Of a DNA stretch of 64,000 bases, positions 45,721-59,200 are shown piece by piece. The notes beneath the pieces were generated by a model. The model had not been told where the DNA came from, did not search any database, and saw only the letters and a list, made by a program, of their open reading frames with translations. Every line of letters starts with the position of its first letter. Positions within the stretch are counted from its first letter, which is position 1. The DNA is from Capsaspora owczarzaki ATCC 30864 (lineage: Eukaryota > Opisthokonta > Filasterea), in the NCBI RefSeq assembly GCF_000151315.2, contig NW_011887294.1, forward strand, positions 693,115 through 757,114. The letters run 5' to 3'. The translations under genes and the position numbers were made by a program.

Positions 45721-47583
45721 TCACCCGTGTGCAAAGTCGGTGAAATCCTCGGGACGACCGCTGTACCATGTTGCAGTGTTATTGGTGTTGGTGTTGGTGC
45801 TGGTCGAGTTGGAGGTGGTTGCTCCACGGGCTCCAGCAGAGGAGGCGGAAGAAGCGGCAGCGCCGCCAAACCGGTCCTTCATGCGCTTGATTTGACGAAG
45901 TCGCTCTTGCCAATTGGAAGCGTACTCCATTCCAGGCTTGTTCAGCCGCATGAGGCAGGCAAACTACGGTGCATCATCACACCATACCGTTGACAGGACA
46001 CAAAAATGAGCATTCGTCCACGCAATCTAGTTGTGATTGCACACACAGAGAAAATGACACGAGAGACGTACGTTCGCGTGCAAGGCCATTTGACGGACAA
46101 AGCCGCCCAACGACGAGTCTGCCACCAGGCAAGGGTCTGGGAAGGGGAGCAAGTCCTCATTGGCTGATTGATGAACGTACACACAGCAACAATAATCAAA
46201 GGGTTGGTCTTCTGTTGCTTGAATTGCTTCAACATGAGCAAACGCCTGGGGATACATTACCTGGCTCCGACATGCATCGAACCAAATTGGTAAACTCATC
46301 CACAGGTTCAACAACAACTTCAATATAGTTGAATTGGCCCTGCCACACACAAAACAAACAAACACGCTCGAGTTAGACACCAACTAAAACGAAGAATGAT
46401 AAGGCTCGATAAGGCACTCATTCGTTGAAAACTAGGACTACCTTAACAGCCCCAAACTTGTAAGGCAGACCAGAGTTGTTGTAAACAATCGTGATGAAAT
46501 CGTTGCCAATATGGAGTTTCTTCGCCTGACGCAGTGGGTCGGTTTCTCGATTGGGCATCAGCGTCGCCACATGGAAGATGACTGATAGACGAGAGAGAGA
46601 GAGAAAAAAAATTCACACAAAGCGAGACTTTGAAAATGAGCGTTGAGAACCAACAACAAACAACGAAACAACCACCTGAAATCACACTCACGCTGAGTTA
46701 AATCATCTTGCCACATGTAGGAAAACTCGCCGTCAATGTCATTCGAGCGGTCAAGACCTCCTGTGTAGACGTCAGCTCCCCGAAGTCGAATGAGCCGACC
46801 GAGGCCAGACAAAAAGTTGCGGTAGCGCTGAGTTCCGAAAGCGTTCGAGAGAATGTCCGCCTCCACGTGCGGCTGGTTGCGAGCAATGTACACGACACCA
46901 ATTTTGTGCATGTCGTACGGATGGATGCGATCGAGCACGCCTAGAGCGCGGTCAACTGCTTCTCCTGCCGGGAGAGCTTGCGGGCGATCCTTGAGCGACG
47001 TGAATGGCTCCAGCTGCAAAAAGATAAAGCTCGGGAATACAAGGTTGTCGAGGGCGGCAGGAGTCGTGAGAAGCGGATGCGCAGCAGTTGCCGCAGGCGC
47101 GCCGGCAAGGACCGATGGCAAATCGAGAGCAGCCGGCGGCGGGTGTCCAGCGTGGGCGGGAACGGTACCGACCAGCAGAGGAGACCGCAGCATGGTCAAT
47201 GGCGCTTGTGGGCCAGCCGCGGGAAGTTGTTGTCCGGATGTACCCACCACGAGGGACGAGGTTGCCGCGGGAGCAGGTGCTGATGCCAAAGTGGTGCCGA
47301 CAGATGCTGCAGCAGTTGTGGCGGCGGTGCTAGGCCCTGTAGGCTGAGCGACGGCGAGCGCTGTCGAGCTCACGTTCGGAGAGGATGCAGCTGCAGACGA
47401 CGAGGACGTGGACGAGCCTCCAGCCGTCTCTGCCTGCGGATGCGCTGAGCCGATAAACCCAGTGGCGGGAGTGCCAGTGACGCTCACGGAGCGCGACTTG
47501 TTGTCGCTGCCAGCCCTTCGCATACGTGAGAGCAAGAATGTTGCAGTGGCTGGAGCGGCAGTAGTAGGGTGCTGCTGGTGTGA

Positions 47584-47614
<31 letters not shown>

Positions 47615-50600
47615 ACGGTAGCCGACGTAATCGTCTCTGTCGACACGGCATGCGACAAGCTTGCAGGACTGATTTCTGTACTTGGAAGAGGAGCAGACAC
47701 GTGCATGGCCAAAGCTTCGGCAGCAGCGACAGACGGGGTAGCAGGCATGGATATGGTTCTCAAACGTGTGGACGGGCGTTGAGCGAACGCCGGGTCAGTT
47801 GCAGAATTTCCGCTGCTGCTGGTGGTGCTGCTGGTGGTGCTTGGTGAGGATGTGGCGTCCTTCTCCGCCGCCGATGCAGTCCTCTTGACAGAAGCAAGCT
47901 CCGCGTCCGAGACGGCGGATGAGACTGCCGCCGTGTCCGACCCTGCTGCGGCAGCCGATGTGACTGTCATGGTGGTGACTGAGCTAACAGTCGGCAGGGG
48001 TGGGCCGCTGGGTGCGGCATCTGCTGCATTGACCGTATCATCGTCGTCATAGGGCATGAGCGGAATGTTGTGCATGGTCGGCGAGGTGCCGAAGGACGAC
48101 GCATCAAGACCAAGACCGCCGCTGTTCGCCAGGCCGGCCTCGCTGGTCCGACGATCACGTCGGCCCGCCACAGCCGCGTACGACAGCGGTCCGAAAGAAT
48201 GGGACAAGCCCAGCAGATCGTGATCGCCGTAGCTGTCGGCGGCCATCAAGCGGTACGAATGCGGAGAGTCGGACAGATTTCCGCTGCTCGGCACGTTCTG
48301 ACGACTTCCCACGCTGGTAGAGGGAGAGTTGCTCCGCGCCATGTCATCGGCGTGGTCGGCGGCATCGTCCGAGGAGCTGCCGTCCTCAACTTCGTCGTCG
48401 TCGTCCGAGTGATCGTGAAGGACAAATACACTGGCGTCTGTCTCGGGGTTGCTGGAGGCAAGCCGATGGCGCCGCGAAGTCTTTCGCGACGAGCGACGCG
48501 TGGAGCTGACACGCGAGTCGTGCTTTGGCGTTGCGTGGGACGAAGGAATGAGCATGCCAGTCGGCTTGGCGGCTTTTGCCGGCTCGTGCGGTTGCTCGTT
48601 GGTGTCGCGGGCTCCCGTGCTGCCGCTGCTGTTGCTTCGAACAGCTGCGGAGCCTGCAGGGTCGGGTCGGAGGGACCGCGGGGCAGAGGACGAGGATGGT
48701 GGAGGAACTTGAACACTGGCATCACGCGAGCGAAGGGTGGCGGCAGGAGCGGCGCCGTGCTGTTTGGTGCGAGACTTTCGGCGACGAGAGCTCGGCTTGG
48801 CGTCCGAAATCAGTGCCGCGTTTGCGGAATCGGTGTGCAGGGGGTCACGAGCAGCAGGATTTTGCAACGCGAATGAGCCAGACCAGGATGCACGGTCCTC
48901 AAGTGAGCCGACAGAGCTCACAGACACGGACGCTCGTTTGCGACGCGAGCGAGTGGGCGCCGGCTGGAAGCCGTCCGTGCTCTCTCCGTCGTTGTTTCGC
49001 AGCAGCTGCCTGCTGGTGTCGCGGGTTGGCACGCCAAAGTCGTCGGTTTCATCCGTTGGAGGGGACGTGGCCGAGCTGCCTCGGGAGTGCGACGAGCGCG
49101 ACACTGACAGCGAGCGATGCCGGCGGTGGCGAGAGGACTTGCGCGTCGGTGTTGCCAGCGAATTGAGCAGCTCGACAATGTGCGGGCGCTGGGACAGCGA
49201 GCTGGACAAGAGATGCGTGCTTCCGCTGCCACTGCTCCCAGCCGTCTCGTCTCCAGTAAAGCCCGAGCCGGAAATCGGACTGCCATCGATAGCAAAGGAC
49301 ATGGCAGGCTGGCTTCCTCCAAAGCGAATGGGACGGGAGCCGAAAAGGGCCATCGCCGGCGCACTGCTGGTCAGCCCGCCCAAGCTGCCTCGCGCGTTTC
49401 CGGAAAAGCCACCGTCCCCAAGCTCGCTCAGCCCAGATTGCACAGGGAGCAAGCTTTCGTGGGAGAAGGAGGCGGCTGGGACGGATTCGCTCCCGCGAAG
49501 CTCATTGAAATCATCCACCAAAGAGGTGGACGAGCGGATGTGCGGCAATTGCGGGAACGAGTGTGAAGAAAACTCTGATGGCGTCTCAGGTGCCGAGAAC
49601 GGCTGGAAGAGCGAGGTTGTCGAGTTTCGGCCCAAATTCGCCCATGGCTGCTGGTGGCACAGGAATGGCGAGTCGTCTCGCTCACCATGCGGCGTGTCTG
49701 CCATCGTAAACAGATTGAGCTGCGGAGGAGAGGAGGCCACTCCTGCCAGTGGTCGGGGGATGGTTTCGGACGCAGAAAGCCCCAACGAGTGCGACGGCTC
49801 TGGGAGCTGCGGGGGATGCTCGAGACTGTCTTGTAACGAGGCAGTCACATCCAACTGAGGAAGAAGCGACGATGCGGCCGTTTCAGCCGGCACCAGCAAT
49901 ACAGGAGCCGTGGTGGCGGGTGTTGCACCGTCCACAGGGGGAAGCAGTTCAAGGTGCTGGGATGCCAGGGAAATTTCATCGTCTTCCTTCACTTCGGCAA
50001 TCGTTTCCGTGTTGGCGGCGTACGTGGCCAGCAAGGTGCCGAGTCGTTGGTGCTGCGAGGAGGATTGGGCGGACTGGGCGTCGGTTGGTGTGGTCGTGCC
50101 CGAGCTGACGGAGGACGTAGAGGGCGATGCTGCAACTCGCGGGAGCGCTGGAATGGCCGTTGTTGCGCTCATACTCGCCAGGATGGTCTGGGGCTGAGAA
50201 GAGGCCGGCGCATGCGAGAGGTTGTCCGAAGGAATAACAGCGACTGAGGTGCCTGCAGGCTGGAGTAAAGATGCTGGGAGGCTGCTGGTGGCAAGCGGGC
50301 GAGGCCGAACATGCCAGGCAGCGCTGGCCAACGCTAGCCGAGCGTGTCGCACGACATCCACCACGGACTTGTACTTGAACCGATCTCGATCGTCCGACAG
50401 ACTATGAAGCGGCGCGTTCTGCTGCAGATCGGCGTCGGAGCTGTTCTGATACTCGTTCGACAGGAGCAATGGGTGCGGCTGTGGCGCCGTCGGGGAGGCA
50501 GGCTGAGACTCGCCGGCAAATGTCCAATCGCTCATGCTGCCGTCGGACTCACCGGCGATGCCATACAAGTCGGTCAGCAGGCTGTTGTAGAGCCGGTCCG

Positions 50601-53600
50601 TGTTGACGCCCGAGGAGGCGTAGCCGAGCTGCGCGGCAATGCCCAGGACGGAAGGCGAGGCGAAAAAGTTGTCCTCGTTGTTGTACTGGCGGTTTTGGAG
50701 CCGCAGCATCCAGGAGACGGTGCCGGTGGCTTTTCGCACGGTGACTTCGGCCCACGAGGTTGTTGGCGACGCACACACGGTCATGACGGTGTGCCCAATC
50801 AGCCAGTGCCGCGTGATGGCGTCCGCCAACAGCGCGCGAGAAACGGCAGAGCGTTCCGCGGGCAATGACGAGCAGTTGGAATGAGCAAAGCGCGCAAGCA
50901 TGTCGAGCAACGTCTCTACGTTTTCATCTTGCAATGAAGCAGTTGTCGTTGTAGTTGTAGTAGTAGTAGCAGCTGCAATCCCTGCAGCGGTTCCTGAGGT
51001 GGTTGCGGCGGAGCTTTCAGGCAAGCCCTTGACAATGAAGGGAACGTAGCGCTTGCGGTCTTTGAGCCGACAGCGCAAAAACCAAGCAATGATGATATGG
51101 TGTGCAAGGGCGCAAATATGCGCGCCATAGCGCTTGGTCTCGGTGTACTTGAGGCAGATTGCAAACACATACTTGTAATCGTCCTCAATGAAATTGGCAC
51201 AGAGGTGAGGCAGCCGTACCAAGCCCGAGAGAAACTCGAGAATGGGAATGCTCATGCGAGGAGCGCTCGACACTTGTGACAGGCGCGACAATACAGTCGG
51301 CAGCTGGCGAGGCACGGCGTACGAGAGTTCGAGACAGCACAGCAGCAGTGCATACACGCATTGCGCCGGCACGCCGTCCCAGGGAGAGCTGAGTCCGCGT
51401 TCAAAGCAGGCGACGAGCTCGTCGCGCTGAAACTTTGCGAGCTTGGACTTGTACGCAATCAGCGCAGCAAGAACGCGATAGGTGAGCACGTGCATTGCAG
51501 CAAGGGCAGGGCGCTCGACGAGGGCCAAATCCTTCAATGGCAACGCGTTGGGCGAGCGAATTGTCTCGAGCAAAAACGTGGAGAGGACGGACACGTCGAC
51601 CGATTCAGCGGCAAAGATACGCTTGTTGTAGAGCATTTCGAGCAACCCACTCAAAATCTTCACATAGGCAGCATGCCGGGCTTCTCGAACCAATCCCTCC
51701 ATGAGCAAGGAGAAAACTTCGCCCATGGGCAAGACGACCGGGCCGTCCGAACTCTGCTGTTGTTGCTGGTGATGGTGATGGGGGTGATGCTGAGGTGATA
51801 GTAGCTGAGATGATTCGGTGGGCGACAGTGGTGGGTGCTCGCCAGTCAAGACGGGCGACAAGAGCAGAATCTGCGACAATGCTGGCTTGGGCTGGGCACT
51901 GGCGGCCTGAGATGAAGGATGTGAAGGATGCTGCTGCTGTTGCTGCGCTTGTCCTGGTGCTGGTCCTTGTTGAAAAGCGGGGGAAATGTCAGTGCGTGGA
52001 CTCGTCGCTGACGGATGCAAATCGGGCGCGTGGCACACTGCATAAGGGCTGGGCTTGGGAAGCGTGTCGTCCAGCAGGTAGATAAAGTTGTTTGCATCGG
52101 CACGAAGCGAGAGCAGACACGAGTACAGCTGTTCGCGAATGGCTTCACTAATCTGCAAGCTTGCCGTCGAAGCTGCGCCACCTTGGGAGGCCGCGACCCG
52201 AGCGCCCTGAAGAGGAACGGCAGGAACCTTGCTGTGAGCATGCAAGGTTTTGAGCAAGACCTGGAACGTTCGCGAAATGTGGGCCACGGGTTGCTTGTAG
52301 AGCGCTTCCCGGAAAATGGACACGGCACCCGTTGCCGCCAAGAGGGCAGATGACACGGGCGCAGTGGGGCGTGTCTTGGTCGAGGTCGAGGATGTGGTGA
52401 CTCCCGTGGCAGCCAGCGTCGATGCGGCAGAGTTGAATGGCACAGAGGTGAGTGTCGAGGCTTGGCCGCTCGAAGGATGCGGATGGGAAGCGTCGACAGT
52501 GCTGGCATTCGATCCTGCGGCATTCGACCCACCGGCAACAGACAAGACGCCAGAGCTCTGGTGTGATAGATTCCGCAGAGGAGACGAGACGACAGCAGTC
52601 GCGGTTGAGGGCATTTGTAGGGCAGCAGCAGCAGCAGTAGGGGCTGCGGAGGTGGTTGCGCTACTGCTCGTCCCTTGTAACGAGTTGGATTCGGCGCCGC
52701 CATAAAAGCCAACGGCGAGCTTGTTACGATTGGCAATGCTGGGATTTACTGCCAGAGAAGCGTGGCTGGCCTCGTCGTCATCCTCGTCGTCATCGTCGTC
52801 GAAATCCAGATTGGCAATGCCAATGCTGATTCGTAAGGTTGGACGACGCGGACGGGTGGTGATGGTCGACGACGTCGTCGATGATTTCTCGGGAGCCACA
52901 GCATTGGATGGCTCTACGCCCGAAAGCTGCTGATGGGCTGGAGCCTGCTGACTCGGCTGCTGCGTTGGTGGTGGTGGTGCGGCCCCATCCCGAATCAACA
53001 GATCGTCGTCGTCATAGTCTTGTAGTTCTTCGGGATCTGCATTCACTTCTTTGCTCAGCGCTGCACGTTCAATGATCGAAATGAGGCCTTCAAAGCTCTC
53101 CGAGTTGCAGCTGGTGGCGAGATCAATCACGACTTCAATACCCATCTTGCGAACGATCGGATCTCGATCGTCAGGGACGCTGCGAAGGGATGGCAGGACG
53201 ACTTCAGCAACAATCTCGCGCTCATACAGAAACCGCGTCGCCGTCACGACGTTGCTCAAAATGGCCAACGCCTTGGTGCGAATCCGCGTGCGTCGCTCGC
53301 TGTCAAAGAAGAGTCGCATCATGTTGCGCGTCGAATCGAGCCAGTTTGACGAGTATGCCGGATGGAGCATGGCCACCTTGCTTGCCAACAGGGCAATCAT
53401 GGTTGCTTCCGATCGGAAGTGGCGGAAGCGCTCCGCCGTTTCAAAGTACCGCTGAATCGCGCCTGCATAGCGACCCGTGAGGTACAGCATTTCCAGCAGC
53501 TGCAAGCAGGTCTTGACGGCACCGAAGAATGCTCGAGCGTCGCTGACAGCATCCTTGCCCGTGAAAAAGACGGACGTTTTCGCGATGGCGGTCTCATCGC

Positions 53601-55825
53601 GAGGCGCTGACGCGTGTGTTGAGGCGGGTGGAGAGCCGGGACGCTGCTGCTGGGATGGTGCTTGATTGAGAGCAGCGGCAAGACTCGTGATGGAGGGCAG
53701 CGATGTGGCAGCGTCCAGCGTTGCCGAATCTCGCGTGGAAGACTTTTGAGATGCACGACCACTTGCCGCCGCTGCTGCTGCTGCTGCTGCTGCGGGCGAC
53801 TGATTATTGGCGGAGGCTGCATGACCTCCTGCTGGATCCGAAAGATGCTTTCTCCGCAAGTGTGTTGGGGAGGACGGCCTGGAAGAAGCGGGGGTTGTCG
53901 AGGCTGATGCAGACAGAGTGGGTGGCAAAATCTCTTCAACAACATCGCTCGCCGATCGCCGCCGGACTTGTGGCAGCAGGTCGAGCATTCCATCGACATA
54001 TACGCTCAAACTGTCCAGCACATCCAACGCCAATTCCCACTCGACTGGATCAAGCTCTGCGCCGTACTTTTTGAGCAGGCGCGAAAGCGACAGTGTCACT
54101 TCGTATGCAACCACCAACTGCTTGCTTGTCAATACCGCCACAAATGCGGGCAGCACGGTGGTGAACGAGTGCCGCAGGCTTTGGACACGCTGTGAGCCCC
54201 ATGTAGCCATTCCGAGGAAGAAGACGGCGCCTGCGGGAGCACAGAGAAGAGGAGACAAATGAGACAAAGGAGAGAAAGGAGACAAACGAGACAAACGAGA
54301 CAAAGAAGAAGCAAAATGGAGTGCCAGAGATGAGACCTGCGACTCGCACACCAAAATCAATCCCTCAACAGAACAAGAACACCACGTACCTCGCAGCAAG
54401 TCGGTGGGTGGCCGCTGAGGAGGCTGCTCTTCAAGCATCAAACACATTGTGCGAAGGACATTGTACCCAATGGCTGATTTGAGCAGATTCCGCATGCTCT
54501 GCCAGGACGTCTGCGACACGACTTCGATATTGACGGTGCGGCAGAGCACGGCGATCGTCTGCGTCAGGCAGGGAACAGGAATGGCTCCGCTGCGAATAAA
54601 CCAATCTAGAACCGACAGGCAGCTTTGAATGTCGTCTGGCGAGGAGAGGGAGTTGCAGAGACTGCAGGTGTAGCGCACAACGCCGAGGGCAACGCTGTCG
54701 TCGAGGGCGGCAATGTTGTGCCGAGCAACGCCAATCACGAGAGCCATAGCGGCGCCGTTCAACTGCTTGGCTCGCGCCTGGTGCGCCATCAGAGAAAGGA
54801 CGAAAGGGCCGATACGACCCTCAATGTACGTCAAATCGCGGCCACCTCGGGTCAGACGGCGGACGGCGTCCAGCTTTGCGGCAAAGTCGGCGTCGGTCGG
54901 CCGCGACGGTCCGCTGGCCTCAACAGTCGCAAACAGGGCACTTCGCAGCATGCCAAGCCGGTCATACTGACCATCGATGAGCGCACTCATGAACGTGAAC
55001 AGCATCTGGCGGGACTCGACTGTCGGCGACTCGTCCAGAACGTGCTTGCCTGCGCTCCACACAACGCCGGCCATCGTGTCCTTGAAGCGATACTGTCGCA
55101 CAATTTCACACACATCGCGCATGGCCTTGGTGCGCTGCGAGCTGCCCTGCGGCAGCGCCTTGAGCGAGAGTATCTCCTGCACGAGTTCCCCGAGTTCGAG
55201 CTCGTCCTCGATGGCCAGCTGGCCTGCCGCCGGCTGTTGTGTCGGGTTCTTCAGCAAGATGATGATCAAGCAGGACCGGGGAAAACAGGCGTAGTATCAA
55301 GCAATTCGCATTGTCAGACGTGAGCGGCAAAGTTCAAGAGCAGCAAGATGAAGAGCCTCTTGTTTGGCTTTGGCTTGTTACCATCATCATCATCATGGAC
55401 ATCATTGCAGCAGCTGTTGTAGCTGTAGCACTTGCATTGGATGCTGCTGCTGCTGATGGTGGCTGGCTTGTCGTGCTGCTGTTGTTGAGAGTGGAGGCCG
55501 AGCCGATGGCGGCTGACTGTCCCGCTGCTGCCGATGGCGACTGCATCGACGCTGCTGCAGCAGCATTCGCGCCGTGCTGTTGTGACTGTGGCAATGCAGC
55601 AGCAGCAGCAGATGTGCTTGCCGAGGACGGCGAGCCAAACAGACTATGGCGGAGACGAGCAATGACGCCCCTCGGCGACGCCACCTGCTGCTGTAGCTGT
55701 TGCTGTTGCTGTTGCTGTAGTTGTTGCTGCTGTTGTTGCTGTTGTTGGGACTGCGATGGTGGCAGTGGCGGTGGTCCTCCGCCTGGGCTCGTTGCTGCCA
55801 GCCCAGCAGCGGCGTTCTCGCTCAT
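45721..55825 (-). CDS. TSC2: TSC2 / tuberin, Rheb GTPase-activating protein
   Basis: Seven exons (55825-55382, 55248-54390, 54230-46692, 46581-46442, 46339-46261, 46163-46072, 45963-45721) close in phase to 3131 residues; human is 1807. TSC2 with TSC1 switches off Rheb and thus TORC1. The N-terminal tuberin helical repeats match well (ICEV-like VCEIVRQYRF, GQYDRLGMLR, LCRTVNIEVV, LLRGAVFFLGMATWG). The RapGAP domain (about 2840-3080) has IHPYDMHKIGVVYI, GEFSYMWQDDLTQ and the Asn-thumb helix HIGNDFITIVYNNSG, so catalysis is expected. The C-terminus keeps FVRQMALHAN, RLRQIKRMKD and EDFTDF. Roughly 1300 extra residues are Ser/Ala/Thr/Gln low complexity inside a single 7.5-kb exon. Exon 1 (poly-Gln, ATG 55825) is inferred from phase and spacing. 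Confidence 0.95.
54231..54389 (-). other. In-frame, stop-free intron of TSC2
   Basis: This 159-nt intron is a multiple of three with no stop on the coding strand. It contains degenerate AGACAAA(C/T)G repeats (54248-54305). Removing it restores LLRGAVFFLG, matching the family. Confidence 0.8.
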
Positions 55826-56083
55826 CTCAAATCCTTTCCCCTTCCCGTCGTCGTCCTGCTTGCTGTGCCGAAATTTGAGGGGAAGGCGAGTTTCCAAATG
55901 ATTTCAGATTCGTGGTCTAAATGGGGCTGAATGTAAAAATTTAAGAAAAAAAAAAAAGAGGAGGACTGCGAGTTCTGAGAGTTCTGAGAGTTCTGAGAGT
56001 TCTGAGCTTCTTCTCTCTCTCTTACAGTACTCAGCATTGTTCAACTTCACTCTTTTTTTTTTCTTTATTCTTTATTCTTTGCT
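55826..56083. promoter_or_regulatory. Divergent promoter region, TSC2 / unknown gene
   Basis: These 258 bp separate divergent starts. They contain a 10-bp tandem repeat (GTTCTGAGAG unit, 55970-56006, about 3.6 copies), an A run and T runs. Confidence 0.5.
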
Positions 56084-56168
56084 ATGGCGTCGAGTGCAGC
56101 TGACATTGCCCGTGCATTGTGGTCGAGCGTCACGACTGCGGCCAACAAGCAGCACTCGAATGCATTCG

Positions 56169-56206
<38 letters not shown>

Positions 56207-59200
56207 CTCCTTCCGACCATCATGCCGCTGCTCCGGTCGCTGATGCGTGCACAACGCCCTACAAACAACAATGGGAGCAGCAGTTTGAGTTGTAGCAGTC
56301 AGCATGATGGGATTAGTATGCAAGTAGCAGCAGCAGAGGGTGAGGGTGAATTCAAGTCTGCCGCTGCATTACTCATCACTGCCGCCGCCGCTGCTGCTGC
56401 TGCTGCTGCTGCCACTACAGCGACAACTTCATCAACTTCATCAGCATCGACGACGACTTCGCTGGGGCGGGCAAACTCCAATGCTGCGGCCGCCAATAGC
56501 GCAGCCAACACGGCATTCCGGGCAAGCCTGGTGGTCGACGCACTGCTGCGAACATCATCAGATGCAGCAGCAGCAGCAGCAACAGAGCGTCATGCAGCAG
56601 TGCCAGTCATGCTGGTGCTCGCTGCACAGCAGTTTGTGGCGGCCGCGCTCAGCATGTGCCAGGGCCCGAGCGACAGCAGCATTGGCATGACGGCGCTGCA
56701 GATTGCCATTGCCACGGGTGAGCAGCTCGCGGTTCCCGAATTCATGCAACAGCTCGAGCAACAACATCAGCAGCAGCAGCAGCAACATCAGCAGGTGGCA
56801 CAGGCGGGAGAAGAGCAGCACGTCACTACGTCGGGATTGCCGCAAATCGCAGCAGCAGCAGAATTCGCATTGCCACAGCCAACAACGACCGGTACATTGC
56901 CATCGACCTCAGCGACGGTGACTACGACTACTGATGCGAATGCAAATGCGAATGCTTGGACAAGTCAGCCTGCGCTCGCATGGCTGCCGGACGGAATCAT
57001 CGCGACGCACTGCCTGCGATCAAGCCCGTCCATTCCCGCGCTGAAGCTCCTGCTGGAGCAGATTCCAACAGCAACAGCCGAATCCCAAAGTATCCTGACG
57101 CGAGTTCTCACGCAGCCAAGTGGCTCGCATAGTGCTGTGGGATTTCTGCACGCCATCCTTTTGCGCCCAAGTCCAGCCAAGAGCGCCGCGTCGTCAGACA
57201 GGCCTGAAGCACTTCCGTGGACCATTGCCTCGTCCGAGCTATTCCCTCAAGTGCGTCTACACGCCGCGGAGGCGCTGCTCAACCACCCACGACTCGTCGC
57301 AGCTCGACACTTGCTCGCAGAGATGGTTGGCGTGCCTCTTCTGGTGCAGGATGGGGATGGGGACGAGACGACAGCCACCCCGGCGTTCACCTACCAGGCC
57401 TTGCTGTTGCACGAGCTTGCCGCTCGCAACTGGATTGAGCCGCTGCGCTTGGTGCTGGCCACCTTTCCCGACATTGCTCGCGCACAGCCGGCTGACGGGC
57501 TTCAATGCCTGCTCACCCATCGATGCTGTAGCGTCGAGGCCTTGCAGCTGGTGCTTGGACGAGACCCGAACTTTGCCGAACTCGCCTCGCCAAAGCACTC
57601 CAGCACCCCGCGTACCCTGCTCGGTACCGCCATGTGCCTGGTTTTGCCAGCACCACAGCCCGTCACGGTGGCTTCCTTGGCGAACTTTGTCGCAACCTCG
57701 TCGGGATCGACCGCCTCCACAGCGTTGCCGAGTCCAGCCTCCTCGGTCGTGCCCCCTGCTGCTGGCGACATGCCCAGCTCGACGACACCGGCTGCGTTCT
57801 TCCGTTCGAGTGGCACCGTTGACTTTCAGCGGTCGTTTCTACTCGCTGCGGTAGAGTATGGTCTGACCGGGGAGGTACTCAACTCGCCCAACTGCTGCGG
57901 CACCCTGTTGGGCAACTACCGCCACTCGGCCACCGTCGACGCCTTGTCCGAGTCGTTCACTGCACTGGAGGCCATGGTTGCCTTTGAATTGGCGTCCTGG
58001 AAGTCCGATTGGGTGTATGACATTACGTCCCACCGGCTCTCGCGAGTCCTCCACTTTCTTGTGCGAACTGGTGCGCGCCTCTCGCCCATTCCCACCATCA
58101 AGCTCCTGCGACGATTTGTCCGACCACAGGCCAACGAGCATGTCTCGCTGGTGGATTGTTACACGCTAGCACCGAGCTCGTCTGTCCCAAATGAACACGC
58201 CGAGCGCCTGGCTTGCGAGCGAGCGCTGTTGATCCATTTGGCAATGATGCCATCCGTCACCCTATCCGCATTCGAGTGCATTGTCGATGCGGCCGACATT
58301 GGACCCACATGGGCTGAGATTCAGCAGCAGTGCACCGACGCCGAGACGACACGGCTCGAATTCGGGCTGCACGATGTCATGAATGAACCGGCTCTGTTTG
58401 AGCGCCTCGCAGCACGCCAACTCGCTCTCTGTGCAGAGAAGCTGCTGCGCTTGCCTCGCTTGATTGGGCTGGAGATTGATCAACCCGACTCGGCCGGCGT
58501 GACTGTTCTCCATCGCGCTTGCTGTCTCGAGTTGCCGATTCCGGACGTTATCACCTCGCTCGTCTCCGTTCTTCATGCCACGAGTACCCTCACTGATATT
58601 CTTGCGTTCGCAGAGATTGCTGCCAACAGCGAGTCCTTGTTATGCCCGGGATGCCGCCTCTGTGTCTTGCCAGCGCTCAGCTCCAACAGTACGACGCTCC
58701 CGCAGTCAAACATCACCACTACCATTACTCTGGCCACGTCAGAAGAAGAGTTGCTGGCACCAGCAGCAGGTGATGTTGGCGAAGCAGGGGCACCGCTCGT
58801 TTCCGTTGTCAAGGATTCCGAGCAGCCCGACTCGAGCGCCACAGCTCTTCTTCGTTCAACTCCAAAAGACAACACCAACAGGGCGTCCACCATCTCGTTG
58901 GATGACCCCACGGATGGCCTGTCGGGAGGCAAATCGCTCAAACGTAGCTCCAGTCGGGTGTCGATTGCCTGGCAGAGCCCTCCCGACCCTGAAGGCCCCA
59001 GCATCCGCATTCCCACCGAATCCCGCCTGGCCGCTCAAAATGTCGATTTGGCTCTGCAAGCCATGGTGGGCAATGCCGTTCCCGTGCCCGTCCCCTCGAA
59101 CGGAAGTTCGTCCGGCTTGCTCGGTGGAACCGAGACCACCCAGGCCCAGCCTGATCCGTCCAATGCGCAGCGACTCGCTGCATGGAAGGCCGTCTCGCTG

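Noticed and set aside
52000-53000. Long plus-strand frames opposite TSC2 exon 3
   Set aside because: Low-complexity GC-rich coding sequence leaves antisense frames open. None has family similarity or its own splice structure.
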